A stretch of 44,177 nucleotides of DNA from Candidatus Lightella neohaematopini (GTDB lineage: Bacteria; Pseudomonadota; Gammaproteobacteria; Enterobacterales; Enterobacteriaceae). A program made the position numbers and the translations under genes. Positions 16,942 to 26,561 of the stretch are shown piece by piece. The stretch covers positions 1 through 44,177 of the forward strand of contig JAOBJL010000002.1 of assembly GCA_025728545.1 (NCBI GenBank). The letters are read 5' to 3'. Position 1 is the stretch's first letter. Every line of letters starts with the position of its first letter. The notes beneath the pieces are model-generated. The model ran no database searches and had not been told where the DNA came from. It saw only the letters and a program-made list of their open reading frames with translations.

Positions 16942-17106
16942 TTATATTTTAGATTCTTTATATAAAACATGTTTTCTAATAACTGGATCAAATTTTTTTA
17001 ATTCTATTTTTTTCATTTTATTAAGTTTACTTCTCGTCGTAACATAAAAATGTTTTGTTCCAGCTGATGAAATTAATTTAATATTGATACAATTTTTTTT
17101 AGACAT
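16942..17106 (-). CDS. rpmG: 50S ribosomal protein L33
   Basis: Short gene found by translating the minus strand between mutM and rpmB. It encodes 54 aa from ATG (17104-17106) to TAA (16942-16944). Residues such as [17 protein letters not shown] and [17 protein letters not shown] match E. coli L33 (55 aa) nearly throughout. The four zinc cysteines of the other L33 type are absent; a single Cys6 is present. The position between mutM and rpmB is that of E. coli. The gap to mutM is 45 bp. Confidence 0.96.
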   Translation of the reverse strand: MSKKNCINIKLISSAGTKHFYVTTRSKLNKMKKIELKKFDPVIRKHVLYKESKI

Positions 17107-17161
17107 TATTAATACTCTTATTATAAATAATAATTAAACTATAAACTTACTATTGTTCTAT

Positions 17162-17377
17162 TTAATTTTTTAATAAAAATTTTTCTATACCATTTTTATC
17201 AATTATTTTCATCCCTTTAGCTGTAACACGTAGTCTAATGAAACGCTTTTCTTTAGAATACCAAAAACGATGATAATGTAAATTAGGTAAAAATTTTCTT
17301 TTAGTAATATTCATAGCATGTGATCTTTTATTTCCAGTAATTGATTTTTTACTAGTAACACAACAAAATTTTGTCAT
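17162..17377 (-). CDS. rpmB: 50S ribosomal protein L28
   Basis: Large-subunit ribosomal protein of 71 aa (E. coli 78; the C-terminal tail is shortened). [20 protein letters not shown] and [19 protein letters not shown] are diagnostic. The ATG at 17377 is preceded by AAAAGAGGTA, a good ribosome-binding site (GAGG about 7 nt upstream). It heads the rpmB-rpmG-mutM run. In E. coli radC and coaBC lie on the other side; radC has been lost. Confidence 0.96.
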   Translation of the reverse strand: MTKFCCVTSKKSITGNKRSHAMNITKRKFLPNLHYHRFWYSKEKRFIRLRVTAKGMKIIDKNGIEKFLLKN

Positions 17378-17566
17378 TTGTAAATACCTCTTTTAACTTA
17401 TTATTATACATTATATAGTTAATTATTTAAAAAATTAATAATATAAATTTATTAAAATATATATAATTAATATAATTAAGTATTTGTTTTAACAATAAAA
17501 AATATATAACTAATATTGATCTATTACTAAATTATAATAATTAATATAATTATAAGGTATTATTTT

Positions 17567-18775
17567 ATGATAAATTTATTAAAAAAACGTATATTATTAG
17601 GTATTAGTGGAAGTATTGCTGTATATAAAATCTTTGAGTTAATACGTTGCTTAAAAAAAAAACAAGCAATAGTACGTATAGTTATGACTAGAGCATCAAA
17701 AAAATTAGTTAATAAATTAAGTTTACAAATTTTATCTAATTGTAGAGTATTTGATGATATATTCTATACTAATAATAGTAATATAATGCATATTAAATTA
17801 GCAAAATGGGCAGATTTGATATTATTAGCCCCAGCAACTGCAAATATTATAGCAAAAATAGCTTTAGGATTAGCTGATGATTTACTAAGTACTATATGTT
17901 TAACAACTCAAGCAAAAATAATAATTGTTCCTTCTATGAATAATTATATGTATCGCTCAGTAGTTACTCAACACAACATAAAAATATTACGTAATAGAAA
18001 TATTCTAATTTGGGGGCCAAGTTTTGGTAGACAGATATGTGGAGATACTGGTTTAGGATCTATGTTAAGTCCTAATATAATTATAAAAAAATTAGTGCAA
18101 TATTTTAGTACACCATTAAAAAATTTTAATATTATAATCACTGCTGGTCCTACTCATGAATTAATAGACCCAGTACGTTTTATTAGTAGTTATAGCTCAG
18201 GAAAAATGGGATTTTCTATTGCTTATGTTGCTGCTTCACTTGGAGCTAATATAACATTAATATCAGGACCAGTTAATTTATCTACTCCACCAGGTAATAT
18301 AAAACGTATTAATGTAATTAGTGCATTAGAAATGAAACAAGCTGTTATGAATAACATAAATAATCAAAATATCTTTATTGGTTGTGCTGCTGTATCTGAT
18401 TATAGAATATCTAATTTTTCTTCTAATAAAATTGCTAAAAAAGATAATTTAATTATCAATTTAATTAAAAATCCTGATATTATATTAGAAGTTAGTCAAT
18501 TAACTAAGAATAGACCATATGTTGTTGGTTTTTCTGCTGAAACAAATTTTATTAAAGAAAATGCCAGAAAAAAATTAATTGAAAAAAAATTAAATTTAAT
18601 TTGTGCTAATAATGTTTCTAAAAATAGATTTTATAATATGAATAATAATTACAATGAGTTATATTTGATATGGAATAACGGAGAAATGCTTTTATCTTTA
18701 AATAAAAAACAAGTATTGGCGAAACAATTAATGAAACAAATTATTATTAGATATGAAAAAGACAATAAATATTAA
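17567..18775 (+). CDS. coaBC: Bifunctional phosphopantothenoylcysteine decarboxylase / phosphopantothenate-cysteine ligase CoaBC (Dfp)
   Basis: CoaBC joins cysteine to 4'-phosphopantothenate (CoaB, CTP-dependent) and decarboxylates the product (CoaC, FMN-dependent). It is 402 aa (E. coli 406). In the CoaC half, GISGSIAVYK is near residue 12, the catalytic His is in IMHIKLAKWADL near 74, PSMNNYMY is the substrate clamp, and the redox Cys is in GRQICGDTG near 158. In the CoaB half, TAGPTHELIDPVRFIS, SSGKMGF, FIGCAAVSDYR, NKIAKKD with the ligase lysines, and LICANNVS are present. AAGGTATTATTTT precedes the ATG. It overlaps dut by 23 bp. Confidence 0.97.
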   Translation: MINLLKKRILLGISGSIAVYKIFELIRCLKKKQAIVRIVMTRASKKLVNKLSLQILSNCRVFDDIFYTNNSNIMHIKLAKWADLILLAPATANIIAKIALGLADDLLSTICLTTQAKIIIVPSMNNYMYRSVVTQHNIKILRNRNILIWGPSFGRQICGDTGLGSMLSPNIIIKKLVQYFSTPLKNFNIIITAGPTHELIDPVRFISSYSSGKMGFSIAYVAASLGANITLISGPVNLSTPPGNIKRINVISALEMKQAVMNNINNQNIFIGCAAVSDYRISNFSSNKIAKKDNLIINLIKNPDIILEVSQLTKNRPYVVGFSAETNFIKENARKKLIEKKLNLICANNVSKNRFYNMNNNYNELYLIWNNGEMLLSLNKKQVLAKQLMKQIIIRYEKDNKY

Positions 18776-19208
18776 ATTTTTAAATAAAAATTTTAATTAT
18801 AAATTACCATCTTATGAAACTGATGGTTCCGCTGGTTTAGATTTAAGAGCTTGTATAAAAAATCATATAATTTTAAAATCTAGAGAAGTTAAACTTATAT
18901 CTACTGGTATTGCTATAAATATTAATGATTATAATATAGCAGCTATTATATTACCAAGATCAGGGTTAAGTCATCGTTATGGTATTACATTAAGTAATAA
19001 TGTTGGTTTAATAGATTCAGATTATCAAGGTCCTATATTAGTTTCTTTACTTAATCGTAGTAAATATGATTTTATTATTAAACCAAATTATAGAATAGCA
19101 CAAATATTATTTATACCAATTTTTAAAGTAAAATTACAAGTAGTAAAGCATTTTATTAAAAAGAGTAAGCGTCACAATAGAGGATTTGGTCACTCGGGTA
19201 TAAAATAA
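18753..19208 (+). CDS. dut: dUTP diphosphatase (dUTPase)
   Basis: Dut hydrolyses dUTP to dUMP, keeping uracil out of DNA and feeding thymidylate synthesis. It is 151 aa, as in E. coli, a homotrimer. The motifs in order are GSAGLDLRA, PRSGLSHRYGI, NNVGLIDSDYQG, and the C-terminal arm RGFGHSG (the family glycine-rich motif V, here a little shortened). The start MKKTINIKFL lies inside the end of coaBC and matches the E. coli N terminus. It converges on nifJ with a 4-bp gap. Confidence 0.97.
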   Translation: MKKTINIKFLNKNFNYKLPSYETDGSAGLDLRACIKNHIILKSREVKLISTGIAININDYNIAAIILPRSGLSHRYGITLSNNVGLIDSDYQGPILVSLLNRSKYDFIIKPNYRIAQILFIPIFKVKLQVVKHFIKKSKRHNRGFGHSGIK

Positions 19209-19212
19209 TATC

Positions 19213-22200
19213 TTATTTATTAAATTTTTTATTTATATTTAGTAAACAATTAAATTTATAATCTATTTCTATTTTAGTTTTCTTTATAAAATCGTAAAAT
19301 ATTTTACGATTAATTTCATATAATCTTCTAAAACGTTGTTCCTTTATTAAGGTACTTATTACTCTACTAGATGTAATATTGTAATCAATAGTTAATGGAT
19401 TCATACCAATTATTTTTAAATTTGGATTAAATCTATATAACGGCCAAAACCCAATAGATGTTAATTTTTTAGCTTGTTGATAACTATAAGCTAAATTATA
19501 TCCATGTTCTATACATGGACTATAAGCAATAATTAATGATGGCCCATTATATAACTCCGCTTCTTGTATTGCTTTCATTGTTTGTTGGAAATTAGCTCCC
19601 ATAGAAATTTGCGCGACATACACATGACTATATGTATTAATTATATTTAATCCTAAATCATTACTTTTATTTAATTTTCCATACTTACTAAATTTAGTAA
19701 CTGCTCCTAAAGGAGTAGCACTAGAATACTGTCCTCCAGTATTCGAATAACATTGTGTATCTAATATTAAAATATTAATATTTTCTTTTAAATTTAACAC
19801 ATATTTTAGACCACTAATTCCTATATCATAAGCCCAACCATCACCACCAATAATCCATATTGATTTATTAATTAAATAATTTAAATCATTATAATAAATA
19901 TTTTTATTAAAAAAATAACTATTATTTTTTATTAATTTTCTTATTTCTTCAATATGTTTATACGATAATTCTTTATTATTTAAAATTATATTAATATAAT
20001 TAACTAAATTAGGTATTTTTTCTTTTAATTCATTCATTATTCTTAATATTCTATTCTTATGAAAATTAATAGATAATTTAAATCCTAAACCAAATTCTGC
20101 ATTATCTTCAAATAATGAATTAGCCCATGCTGGCCCCCTACCAAAATTATTTGTTGTATATGGAATAGTTGGTAAATTACCACTATAGATAGAAGAACAA
20201 CCAGTAGCATTTGCTATTAATAACTTATTACCATATAACTGAGTTAATAATTTTATATATGATGTTTCTCCACATCCAGCACAAGCACTTGGATATTCAA
20301 ATAATGGTTGAATAAATTGTAATTTTTGAATATTTAATTTTTTAAAATCATTAATATCAATGTTGTTAGGTAAATTTTCAAAAAAATTATAATTAATTTT
20401 TTCTTGATTAAAATATTTTAAATATGATTTCATATTAATTGCTTTAATCCCGTTTATTTCAACAGGACAAACTTCAACACATAATCTACATCCAGTACAA
20501 TCTTCAGGTGACACTTGCAGTATATATTTTTTATCTTTAAAATTTCTTATTTTTAGCGACAAAACAGACATTTTTTCTGGCTTATTATTTAAATTATCAT
20601 TATTAACTATTTTTACTTTTAATGCAGAATGAGGACATATTACTATACAATAATTACATTGTTTACATAAATTAGCATTCCATATTGGAATACTATCTGC
20701 AAGATTACGTTTCTCTAATTTTGAAGTACCAGTATGCCAACTTCCATCAGCAGGAAACATTGAAACAGGGATATTATTACCTAATCCACAAATTATATTA
20801 CTAACTAAATTTTTTTTACATGTAACATAATTGTCAATATTATCATTTGCTTTATTTATTAAATTAATATTACTATTTAGTTCTATAGGTACATACGTAA
20901 CTAATTTATTAATATTAGATAATAAATTTAAATAATTTAATGTTAATTTTCTATTTTTACTTTCATATACGTCTATTATTAGATTTTTTAAATGATTTAC
21001 CACTATATTCATTGGTAATATTTCTATTAATTTAAAAAATATTATTTGCATAATAATATTAATTTTATTACCTAGTTTATATTTACTAGTTATATACTTA
21101 GCATTTACGATATATAATTTAATTTTCTTATTATAAAGTATTAATTTAATATTATCAGAAAACATGTCTAAAATTTTATTAGCATCATATACTGTGTTAA
21201 GTAATAAAATACCATTTTCATTCAAATTATTTAATATATTATATTTATTTATAATTTGCCAATGACCACAACTTATAAAATTAGCTAACTTTATTAAATA
21301 TGGAGCATTAATATTTTTATTGCTAACTCTAATATAAGAAGAAGTTAAATTACCTGATTTTCTAGAATCGTAATGAGAATATCCTTGTACAAAAAAATTA
21401 GTATTATAACCAATTATAATAGTACTATTTTTAGCTGCAGATACTGAACCATCACCACTAATACCATAAAATATTGCTTCTATTACATAATTAGTATCTA
21501 ATTTATTTTCTTTATCCGATACTGATAATGATAAATTAGTAACATCATCGTTAATTCCAACAGTAAAATTTAATTTGGGATTATTTTTATTTAGTTCTTT
21601 AAATATTGAAAACACACAATTTGGGTTAAATTCTTTTGATCCTAAACCAAATCTACCACTAATTATAAATGGTAGATGTTCTATTTCTTTATTATAAAAT
21701 GCTTTAGTTAATGCACTACTAACATCTAAGTATAAAGGTTCACCTAATGAACCTGGTTCTTTGGTACGATCTAATACTGCAATATTAGAAACTGTTTTTG
21801 GTAAAATCTTTATAAATTCTTGATAGAAGAATGGTCGATATAGTCTTACCATAACTACACCAACTTTGTAATTTCTTTTAATTAAATATGTTACTACTTC
21901 TTTACAAACATGAAAAGCTGATCCCATAATTACTATAATTGAATCTGCTTGCATATGACCATGGTATTCAAATAAATTATATTGTCTATTAGTAAGTAGA
22001 TTAAACTTAGTCATAACATGTATAATTTTTTTTAACATATTATTATAATAAATATTTGATGCTTCTCTAGATTGGAAATATATATCATCATTAGTAGATA
22101 CTCCTCTAACTAATGGGTTTTCAGGCATTAATGCCCTTTTTCTATGATTATTTATTGATGATTTTGAAATTATAGAACTTATAATTTTTTTATTTAATGG

Positions 22201-22740
22201 AATTATTTTATTTATTTCATGTGATACTCTAAAACCATCAAAAAAATGTATAAATGGTATTCTGCTATTTAAACTAGTAGCTTGTGCTATTAATGAAAAA
22301 TCTTGTGCTTCTTGCACACTACTAGAACATAACATTGCGCAACCAGTAGTGCGAGCAGCCATAACATCAGAATGATCACTAAAAATTGATAATGAGCTTG
22401 TTGCTATTGATCTAGTTGCAACATGTAATACAAACGGCATAAGCTGTCCAGCAATTTTATATAAATTGGGGATCATTAATAGTAATCCTTGTGAAGATGT
22501 GAATGATGTAGCTAATGATCCAGTTTGTAATGCTCCATGTATACTAGCGATCACACCAATTTCTGATTGCATTTTTATTACTTTCGGTATGTCTCCCCAT
22601 ATATTTGGCAAATTATTATCTGACCATTGACTTACTAATTCTGACATAGTAGAGCTGGGAGTAATTGGATAAATTGTTATAATTTCATTTATAGAATAAG
22701 CAACATTTGCTACTGACTGATTACCATCTACAATAATCAT
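19213..22740 (-). CDS. nifJ: Pyruvate:flavodoxin/ferredoxin oxidoreductase (NifJ/YdbK type)
   Basis: Oxidatively decarboxylates pyruvate with CoA to acetyl-CoA and CO2, passing electrons to flavodoxin or ferredoxin. At 1175 aa it matches E. coli YdbK (1174 aa) end to end. The N-terminal pyrimidine-binding domain has YPITPSSTMSELVSQW at residues 19-34, and TSSQGLLLMIP follows. Two 4Fe-4S ferredoxin-like motifs are CKQCNYCIVICP near 690 and CTGCRLCVEVCP near 747. ACAGCGETSYIKLL and ATGCSSIYSG supply the proximal cluster. The ThDP/Mg site spans GGDGWAYDIG near 967 and CYSNTGGQ near 1000. All catalytic motifs look intact. Needing several Fe-S clusters, it fits with the suf genes downstream. No flavodoxin gene is visible here. 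Confidence 0.97.
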   Translation of the reverse strand: MIIVDGNQSVANVAYSINEIITIYPITPSSTMSELVSQWSDNNLPNIWGDIPKVIKMQSEIGVIASIHGALQTGSLATSFTSSQGLLLMIPNLYKIAGQLMPFVLHVATRSIATSSLSIFSDHSDVMAARTTGCAMLCSSSVQEAQDFSLIAQATSLNSRIPFIHFFDGFRVSHEINKIIPLNKKIISSIISKSSINNHRKRALMPENPLVRGVSTNDDIYFQSREASNIYYNNMLKKIIHVMTKFNLLTNRQYNLFEYHGHMQADSIIVIMGSAFHVCKEVVTYLIKRNYKVGVVMVRLYRPFFYQEFIKILPKTVSNIAVLDRTKEPGSLGEPLYLDVSSALTKAFYNKEIEHLPFIISGRFGLGSKEFNPNCVFSIFKELNKNNPKLNFTVGINDDVTNLSLSVSDKENKLDTNYVIEAIFYGISGDGSVSAAKNSTIIIGYNTNFFVQGYSHYDSRKSGNLTSSYIRVSNKNINAPYLIKLANFISCGHWQIINKYNILNNLNENGILLLNTVYDANKILDMFSDNIKLILYNKKIKLYIVNAKYITSKYKLGNKINIIMQIIFFKLIEILPMNIVVNHLKNLIIDVYESKNRKLTLNYLNLLSNINKLVTYVPIELNSNINLINKANDNIDNYVTCKKNLVSNIICGLGNNIPVSMFPADGSWHTGTSKLEKRNLADSIPIWNANLCKQCNYCIVICPHSALKVKIVNNDNLNNKPEKMSVLSLKIRNFKDKKYILQVSPEDCTGCRLCVEVCPVEINGIKAINMKSYLKYFNQEKINYNFFENLPNNIDINDFKKLNIQKLQFIQPLFEYPSACAGCGETSYIKLLTQLYGNKLLIANATGCSSIYSGNLPTIPYTTNNFGRGPAWANSLFEDNAEFGLGFKLSINFHKNRILRIMNELKEKIPNLVNYINIILNNKELSYKHIEEIRKLIKNNSYFFNKNIYYNDLNYLINKSIWIIGGDGWAYDIGISGLKYVLNLKENINILILDTQCYSNTGGQYSSATPLGAVTKFSKYGKLNKSNDLGLNIINTYSHVYVAQISMGANFQQTMKAIQEAELYNGPSLIIAYSPCIEHGYNLAYSYQQAKKLTSIGFWPLYRFNPNLKIIGMNPLTIDYNITSSRVISTLIKEQRFRRLYEINRKIFYDFIKKTKIEIDYKFNCLLNINKKFNK

Positions 22741-23418
22741 ATTTATTAATTAATTATTTAAAATTTATAATATTAAATTATTTTTTAGATTAATTATTTA
22801 CATACTAATTATTTTATTAAACTTTATTAGATTTATAATTATATCATATTTTATCAATATTAATAAATTGTTTAGTAATTACATAGTATTAAGTAAATTA
22901 ATTAATAATTTTAATATATTAAATAATTAATATAGGTTTATAAAAAAGTTAATAAATAATATTATAAATTAATAAAATAATTTTTTAAATATTGTGTGTT
23001 TATATAATTTAACTAAACGTCAATAAATACTTTTATTATTATTTTGTATACTTTAACAACTAGTTAATTGTTAAAATTATACTAAAGATATTTAAATTAA
23101 TTTAAATTAATTAATTATTACAAATAATAACTAACTTAATAATTTTTACTATTATTTAATTTTAATTAAATTTAAAATATTAAAGTTAATTATTTATATA
23201 TATTTAGTAAATATTAAAATTTATATGTATTCTGTTCATATGATTATTTTACTACAATTTTTAATAAAAAATCATAATATGATTGTATTTTTTATTTTTA
23301 CTAATTATAATTATTGCATATGTTTTTTTATTATTATCTTAATTATTATAATGTTAATATTTATAATAAATAATAGATTAGCTTTGGCTTATGTTTATTT
23401 TAATTAATTTTTATTAAT
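22741..23418. other. Gene-free AT-rich gap between nifJ and fabI
   Basis: About 680 bp with no recognisable gene. A possible 60-codon frame at 23225-23407 encodes only a hydrophobic, low-complexity peptide with no ribosome-binding site, which poly-T-rich DNA produces by chance. A small inverted repeat (TTTAACAA at 23052-23059 with TTGTTAAA at 23068-23075) sits just before TATACT (23078-23083) and could be a promoter element, but it is 340 bp from fabI. Most likely the residue of eroded genes. Confidence 0.6.
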
Positions 23419-24195
23419 ATGAATCTTTTATTAAATAAAAAGATATTAGTTACAGGAGTATCAAGTAAATATTCTATTGCTTACGGTATTGCTAAAACTT
23501 TACGTAAGTTTGGAGCTAGTTTAATCATTACATGTCAAAATGAAAAATTAAAATTACGTATTGAAAAAATTTTAATTAGTTTAGATCCAATTGATATAAT
23601 TACATGTGATGTTTCTCAAGATAGTGAAATAGATTTATTATTCGTTAAAATATCTAAAATATGGTCTAAATTTGATGGATTGATACATTCTATTGCTTAT
23701 GTTAATAATAAGCAACTAAGTGATGATTATATTAAAGTAATTAATAGACATGATTTTATTAAGGCACATGAAATTAGTTCTTATAGTTTTGCTGCTTTAT
23801 CAAAGGCTAGTTTTAATATGTTAAATACTAATTCTTCATTAGTAACAATAACTTATTTAGGTTCTAAGAAAGTAGTTCCTAATTATAATATAATGGGTAT
23901 TGCTAAAGCCTCATTAGAGGCTAATGTACGTTATATAGCTTATTCAATGGGGAAAAATAATATTAAAGTTAATGCAATTTCTTCAGGGCCGATAAAAACT
24001 ATATCTTCTTATAAAATAAAAGATTTTAAAAATATGTTTTCTTATTATATAAATCATAATTGTATAAAAAAAGAAATTACTATAGATAATATTGGTAATG
24101 TTGCAGTGTTTTTGTGTTCTGAATTATCAAATGGTATTACTGGTGAAGTAATTAATGTTGATAACGGCTTTAATATTTTATCTTGTCCAACATAA
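23419..24195 (+). CDS. fabI: Enoyl-[acyl-carrier-protein] reductase (NADH) FabI
   Basis: FabI reduces the trans-2 double bond in the last step of each fatty acid elongation cycle. It is 258 aa (E. coli 262), an SDR fold. The N-terminal LVTGVSSKYSIAYGIA binds NADH. The catalytic Tyr and Lys lie in PNYNIMGIAKASLEANVRY, with the preceding Tyr in TYLGSKK. AISSGPIKT and GEVINVDNGF close the protein. The start MNLLLNKKILVTG aligns with the E. coli N terminus. A tRNA-Asn gene follows 16 bp after the stop. Confidence 0.97.
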   Translation: MNLLLNKKILVTGVSSKYSIAYGIAKTLRKFGASLIITCQNEKLKLRIEKILISLDPIDIITCDVSQDSEIDLLFVKISKIWSKFDGLIHSIAYVNNKQLSDDYIKVINRHDFIKAHEISSYSFAALSKASFNMLNTNSSLVTITYLGSKKVVPNYNIMGIAKASLEANVRYIAYSMGKNNIKVNAISSGPIKTISSYKIKDFKNMFSYYINHNCIKKEITIDNIGNVAVFLCSELSNGITGEVINVDNGFNILSCPT

Positions 24196-24211
24196 TAGAT
24201 TTTATAGTTAT

Positions 24212-24284
24212 TCCTCTGTAGTTCAGTTGGTAGAACAACGGACTGTTAATCCGTGTGTCACTGGTTCGAATCCAGTCAGAGGAG
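24212..24284 (+). tRNA. asnT: tRNA-Asn (anticodon GUU)
   Basis: 73-nt tRNA with acceptor stem TCCTCTG/CAGAGGA, D arm AGTTCAGTTGGTAGAAC, anticodon loop CTGTTAA (GUU), variable loop TGTGTCA and T loop TTCGAAT. It is nearly identical to the E. coli tRNA-Asn genes. Discriminator G is followed by TTT, so CCA is not encoded. The following T-rich run (GTTTTATTTTTT) could assist termination. Confidence 0.97.
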
Positions 24285-24302
24285 TTTTATTTTTTGAAAA
24301 AT

Positions 24303-25592
24303 TTATTTATTATCCCATATAATTAAACAAAAGCTTTTTCTTCCTCTACAAATTAGGGTATAGTTATTATATAACTTATCTTTTTCAGTAAAAATATAAT
24401 TGGGAATATTATTTTTTACATTATTAATTTTAATAGAATTTAATTTAATAATAATATTTGCATCTTTATAAGACTTAGCTAAATTAGCTAGTACTAAAAT
24501 CTGTTGTAAATTAATTTTCTTATCATTACTAATTTTTATCGACGGTATTCCATCTTGAGATAATTGTTTAAAATCTTTAACCGTTAATAAATTTATTTTA
24601 TCTTTTTGTTTAAATAAACTATTAGTAATACGTTGTGCTGATTTTAAACCTGATATACCATGTACCATTAATGTAGTATGTTCTGCAAGTATATATTTTG
24701 CTATTGGTACGTTATTAATTTTTATATTTCTTTTTTCTAAAAATAAAATTGTTTTTAAATTAATTAAAGTAAATAATTTTAAATACCTATATATATAGGT
24801 ATCATTAATATTAATTAAAAATTGATAAAATTTATATGGACTAGTTTTTTTTGGATCTAACCAAATTGTTCCATAACCAGTCTTACTGTACTTAGTTCCA
24901 TCTGATTTCAATATTAATGGCAAAGTAAACCCAGCAACTAATTTATTATAAGTACTTTTTATTAAATTAATACCAGCAATAATATTATTCCATTGATCAG
25001 AACCACCAATTTGTAATATTACATTATAATATTTATTTAAATAAAGAAAATCATATCCTTGTAATAAAGTATAAGAAAATTCAGTAAAAGTAATACCAAG
25101 ATTACTGTTTAATCTTAATTTAATAAAATATTTATTTATCATGTTTTTTATAGAAAAATGTTTTCCTATAAATTTTAAAAAATTAATCAAATTAATTTTT
25201 CTAAACCAACTAAGATTATTTAAAATAATAATACTATTACTGCAGTAATTAGATCCTAACAATTTAGATATTTGTAATTTAATTTTCTTTATGTAAAATT
25301 TAATTTTTTCTAAATTTTTTAACTTACGTTTTCTAAATTCAAAACTTGGATCACCAATTAAACTAGTAGCTTCACCAATTACAATAATAATTTTATGACC
25401 TGCTAACTGAAAATATTTTAAACAAACTAATAAAACTAAATGACCTAAATGTAAACTATCTGATGTTGGATCAAAACCACAATATAAAGAAATAAAACTA
25501 CGATTTATTTTATTTTGTAAAATATCACTGTTAATAATATGTTTTATAATACCTCTAGCTTTTAATTCTTGAATTATATTTATATTATTCAT
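24303..25592 (-). CDS. tyrS: Tyrosyl-tRNA synthetase
   Basis: Class I synthetase that charges tRNA-Tyr. I place the start at the ATG (25590-25592), where MNNINIIQELKARGI lines up with the E. coli N terminus; a GTG lies one codon upstream. Length is then 429 aa (E. coli 424). YCGFDPTSDSLHLGHL holds the HIGH-like motif near residue 45. LLQGYDFLYLNK and QIGGSDQWNNI bind tyrosine. DGTKYSKT is the KMSKS equivalent. A C-terminal S4-like RNA-binding domain (about 350-425) is present and ends GRKSFCLIIW. No truncation. Confidence 0.97.
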   Translation of the reverse strand: MNNINIIQELKARGIIKHIINSDILQNKINRSFISLYCGFDPTSDSLHLGHLVLLVCLKYFQLAGHKIIIVIGEATSLIGDPSFEFRKRKLKNLEKIKFYIKKIKLQISKLLGSNYCSNSIIILNNLSWFRKINLINFLKFIGKHFSIKNMINKYFIKLRLNSNLGITFTEFSYTLLQGYDFLYLNKYYNVILQIGGSDQWNNIIAGINLIKSTYNKLVAGFTLPLILKSDGTKYSKTGYGTIWLDPKKTSPYKFYQFLININDTYIYRYLKLFTLINLKTILFLEKRNIKINNVPIAKYILAEHTTLMVHGISGLKSAQRITNSLFKQKDKINLLTVKDFKQLSQDGIPSIKISNDKKINLQQILVLANLAKSYKDANIIIKLNSIKINNVKNNIPNYIFTEKDKLYNNYTLICRGRKSFCLIIWDNK

Positions 25593-26210
25593 CACATTTT
25601 CATTAACATTAATTATTAAATGGACAATTCATGTAAATATTATAACTTGTTTATCTTAAAATAAATAAATTATTTTATAAAATTAAATTAATCATCTTAC
25701 TTAATGAAATATAACTATATTAATAAGTATTTATATTTTATTTAATTTAATAAAATTTTAATAAGATTAATTTATTATTAAGTATATTTTATAATAATTG
25801 TAATTAAATTAAATACAATATTTTTATATTAATTACCAACTTAATTAATTTTATATATTTTAAAACTAAATTTTATACTAAAATATTTGATATTATGTAT
25901 TAAATAATTTATCATAATTATATTATATTTAAATATAACAATAAAATATTTTTTGTATAAGTATATACTACTAAGTTATATTTTATAGTTACTAGATTAG
26001 TAAAAATATTATTCTATTTTTTTATATCTTAAAAAATATTATTAGTATTTATAATTTATAAACGTAAATATTTATTAATTTCTTTAAATATTTATTTTTT
26101 TGGTAAATTAGTAATAAATAGTATAATTTTTTATTTCAAAGACTTAAATATTATTAATTAATAATAATTATAACCAGCACAAATAGATAATTAATTTAAA
26201 TTACTAAGTA
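25593..26210. other. Gene-free AT-rich gap between tyrS and grxD
   Basis: About 620 bp of almost pure A/T with no convincing open frame, tRNA or structured RNA on either strand. In E. coli many genes lie between tyrS and grxD (including pdxH and sodB), so this is probably the worn remainder of deleted genes. I see no recognisable pseudogene fragment. Confidence 0.6.
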
Positions 26211-26531
26211 TTATATTTTATCAATTTTATCTATTAAAATTTTTAGTTTACCATTATGATACATATCCGTAATAATATCACAACCACCAATTAGTTTTTT
26301 ATTTAACCATAATTGAGGAAATGTTGGCCAATTACTATATATTGGTAGTACACGTCGAATATCATCATGCACTAACACATCAATATATGCAAATCTTTTA
26401 CCACATGCAAATAATATTTTTACAACTTGCATAGAAAAACCACAACTAGGTCTTTCTGGAGTACCTTTCATATATAAAATTATAGAATTATTATTAATTT
26501 GTTTTTTTATTTTAAAAATTATGGAGTCCAT
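26211..26531 (-). CDS. grxD: Monothiol glutaredoxin GrxD (CGFS type)
   Basis: GrxD binds a bridging 2Fe-2S cluster with glutathione and hands clusters to target proteins. It is 106 aa (E. coli 115, with the C-terminal tail shortened). The glutathione/cluster-binding lysine and active site are in YMKGTPERPSCGFSMQ, with the CGFS motif near residue 30. SNWPTFPQLWLNKKLIGGCDI covers the cis-Pro (TFP) and GGCDI glutathione-binding motifs. Its retention next to the suf block fits a minimal Fe-S delivery chain. Confidence 0.96.
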   Translation of the reverse strand: MDSIIFKIKKQINNNSIILYMKGTPERPSCGFSMQVVKILFACGKRFAYIDVLVHDDIRRVLPIYSNWPTFPQLWLNKKLIGGCDIITDMYHNGKLKILIDKIDKI

Positions 26532-26561
26532 TATATTTCCTTAAACTTTTAATATTAAAAA

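Noticed and set aside
23225..23407. Possible 60-aa hydrophobic protein upstream of fabI
   Set aside because: It has no ribosome-binding site, low-complexity Ile/Phe-rich composition as expected from T-rich DNA, and no recognisable family.
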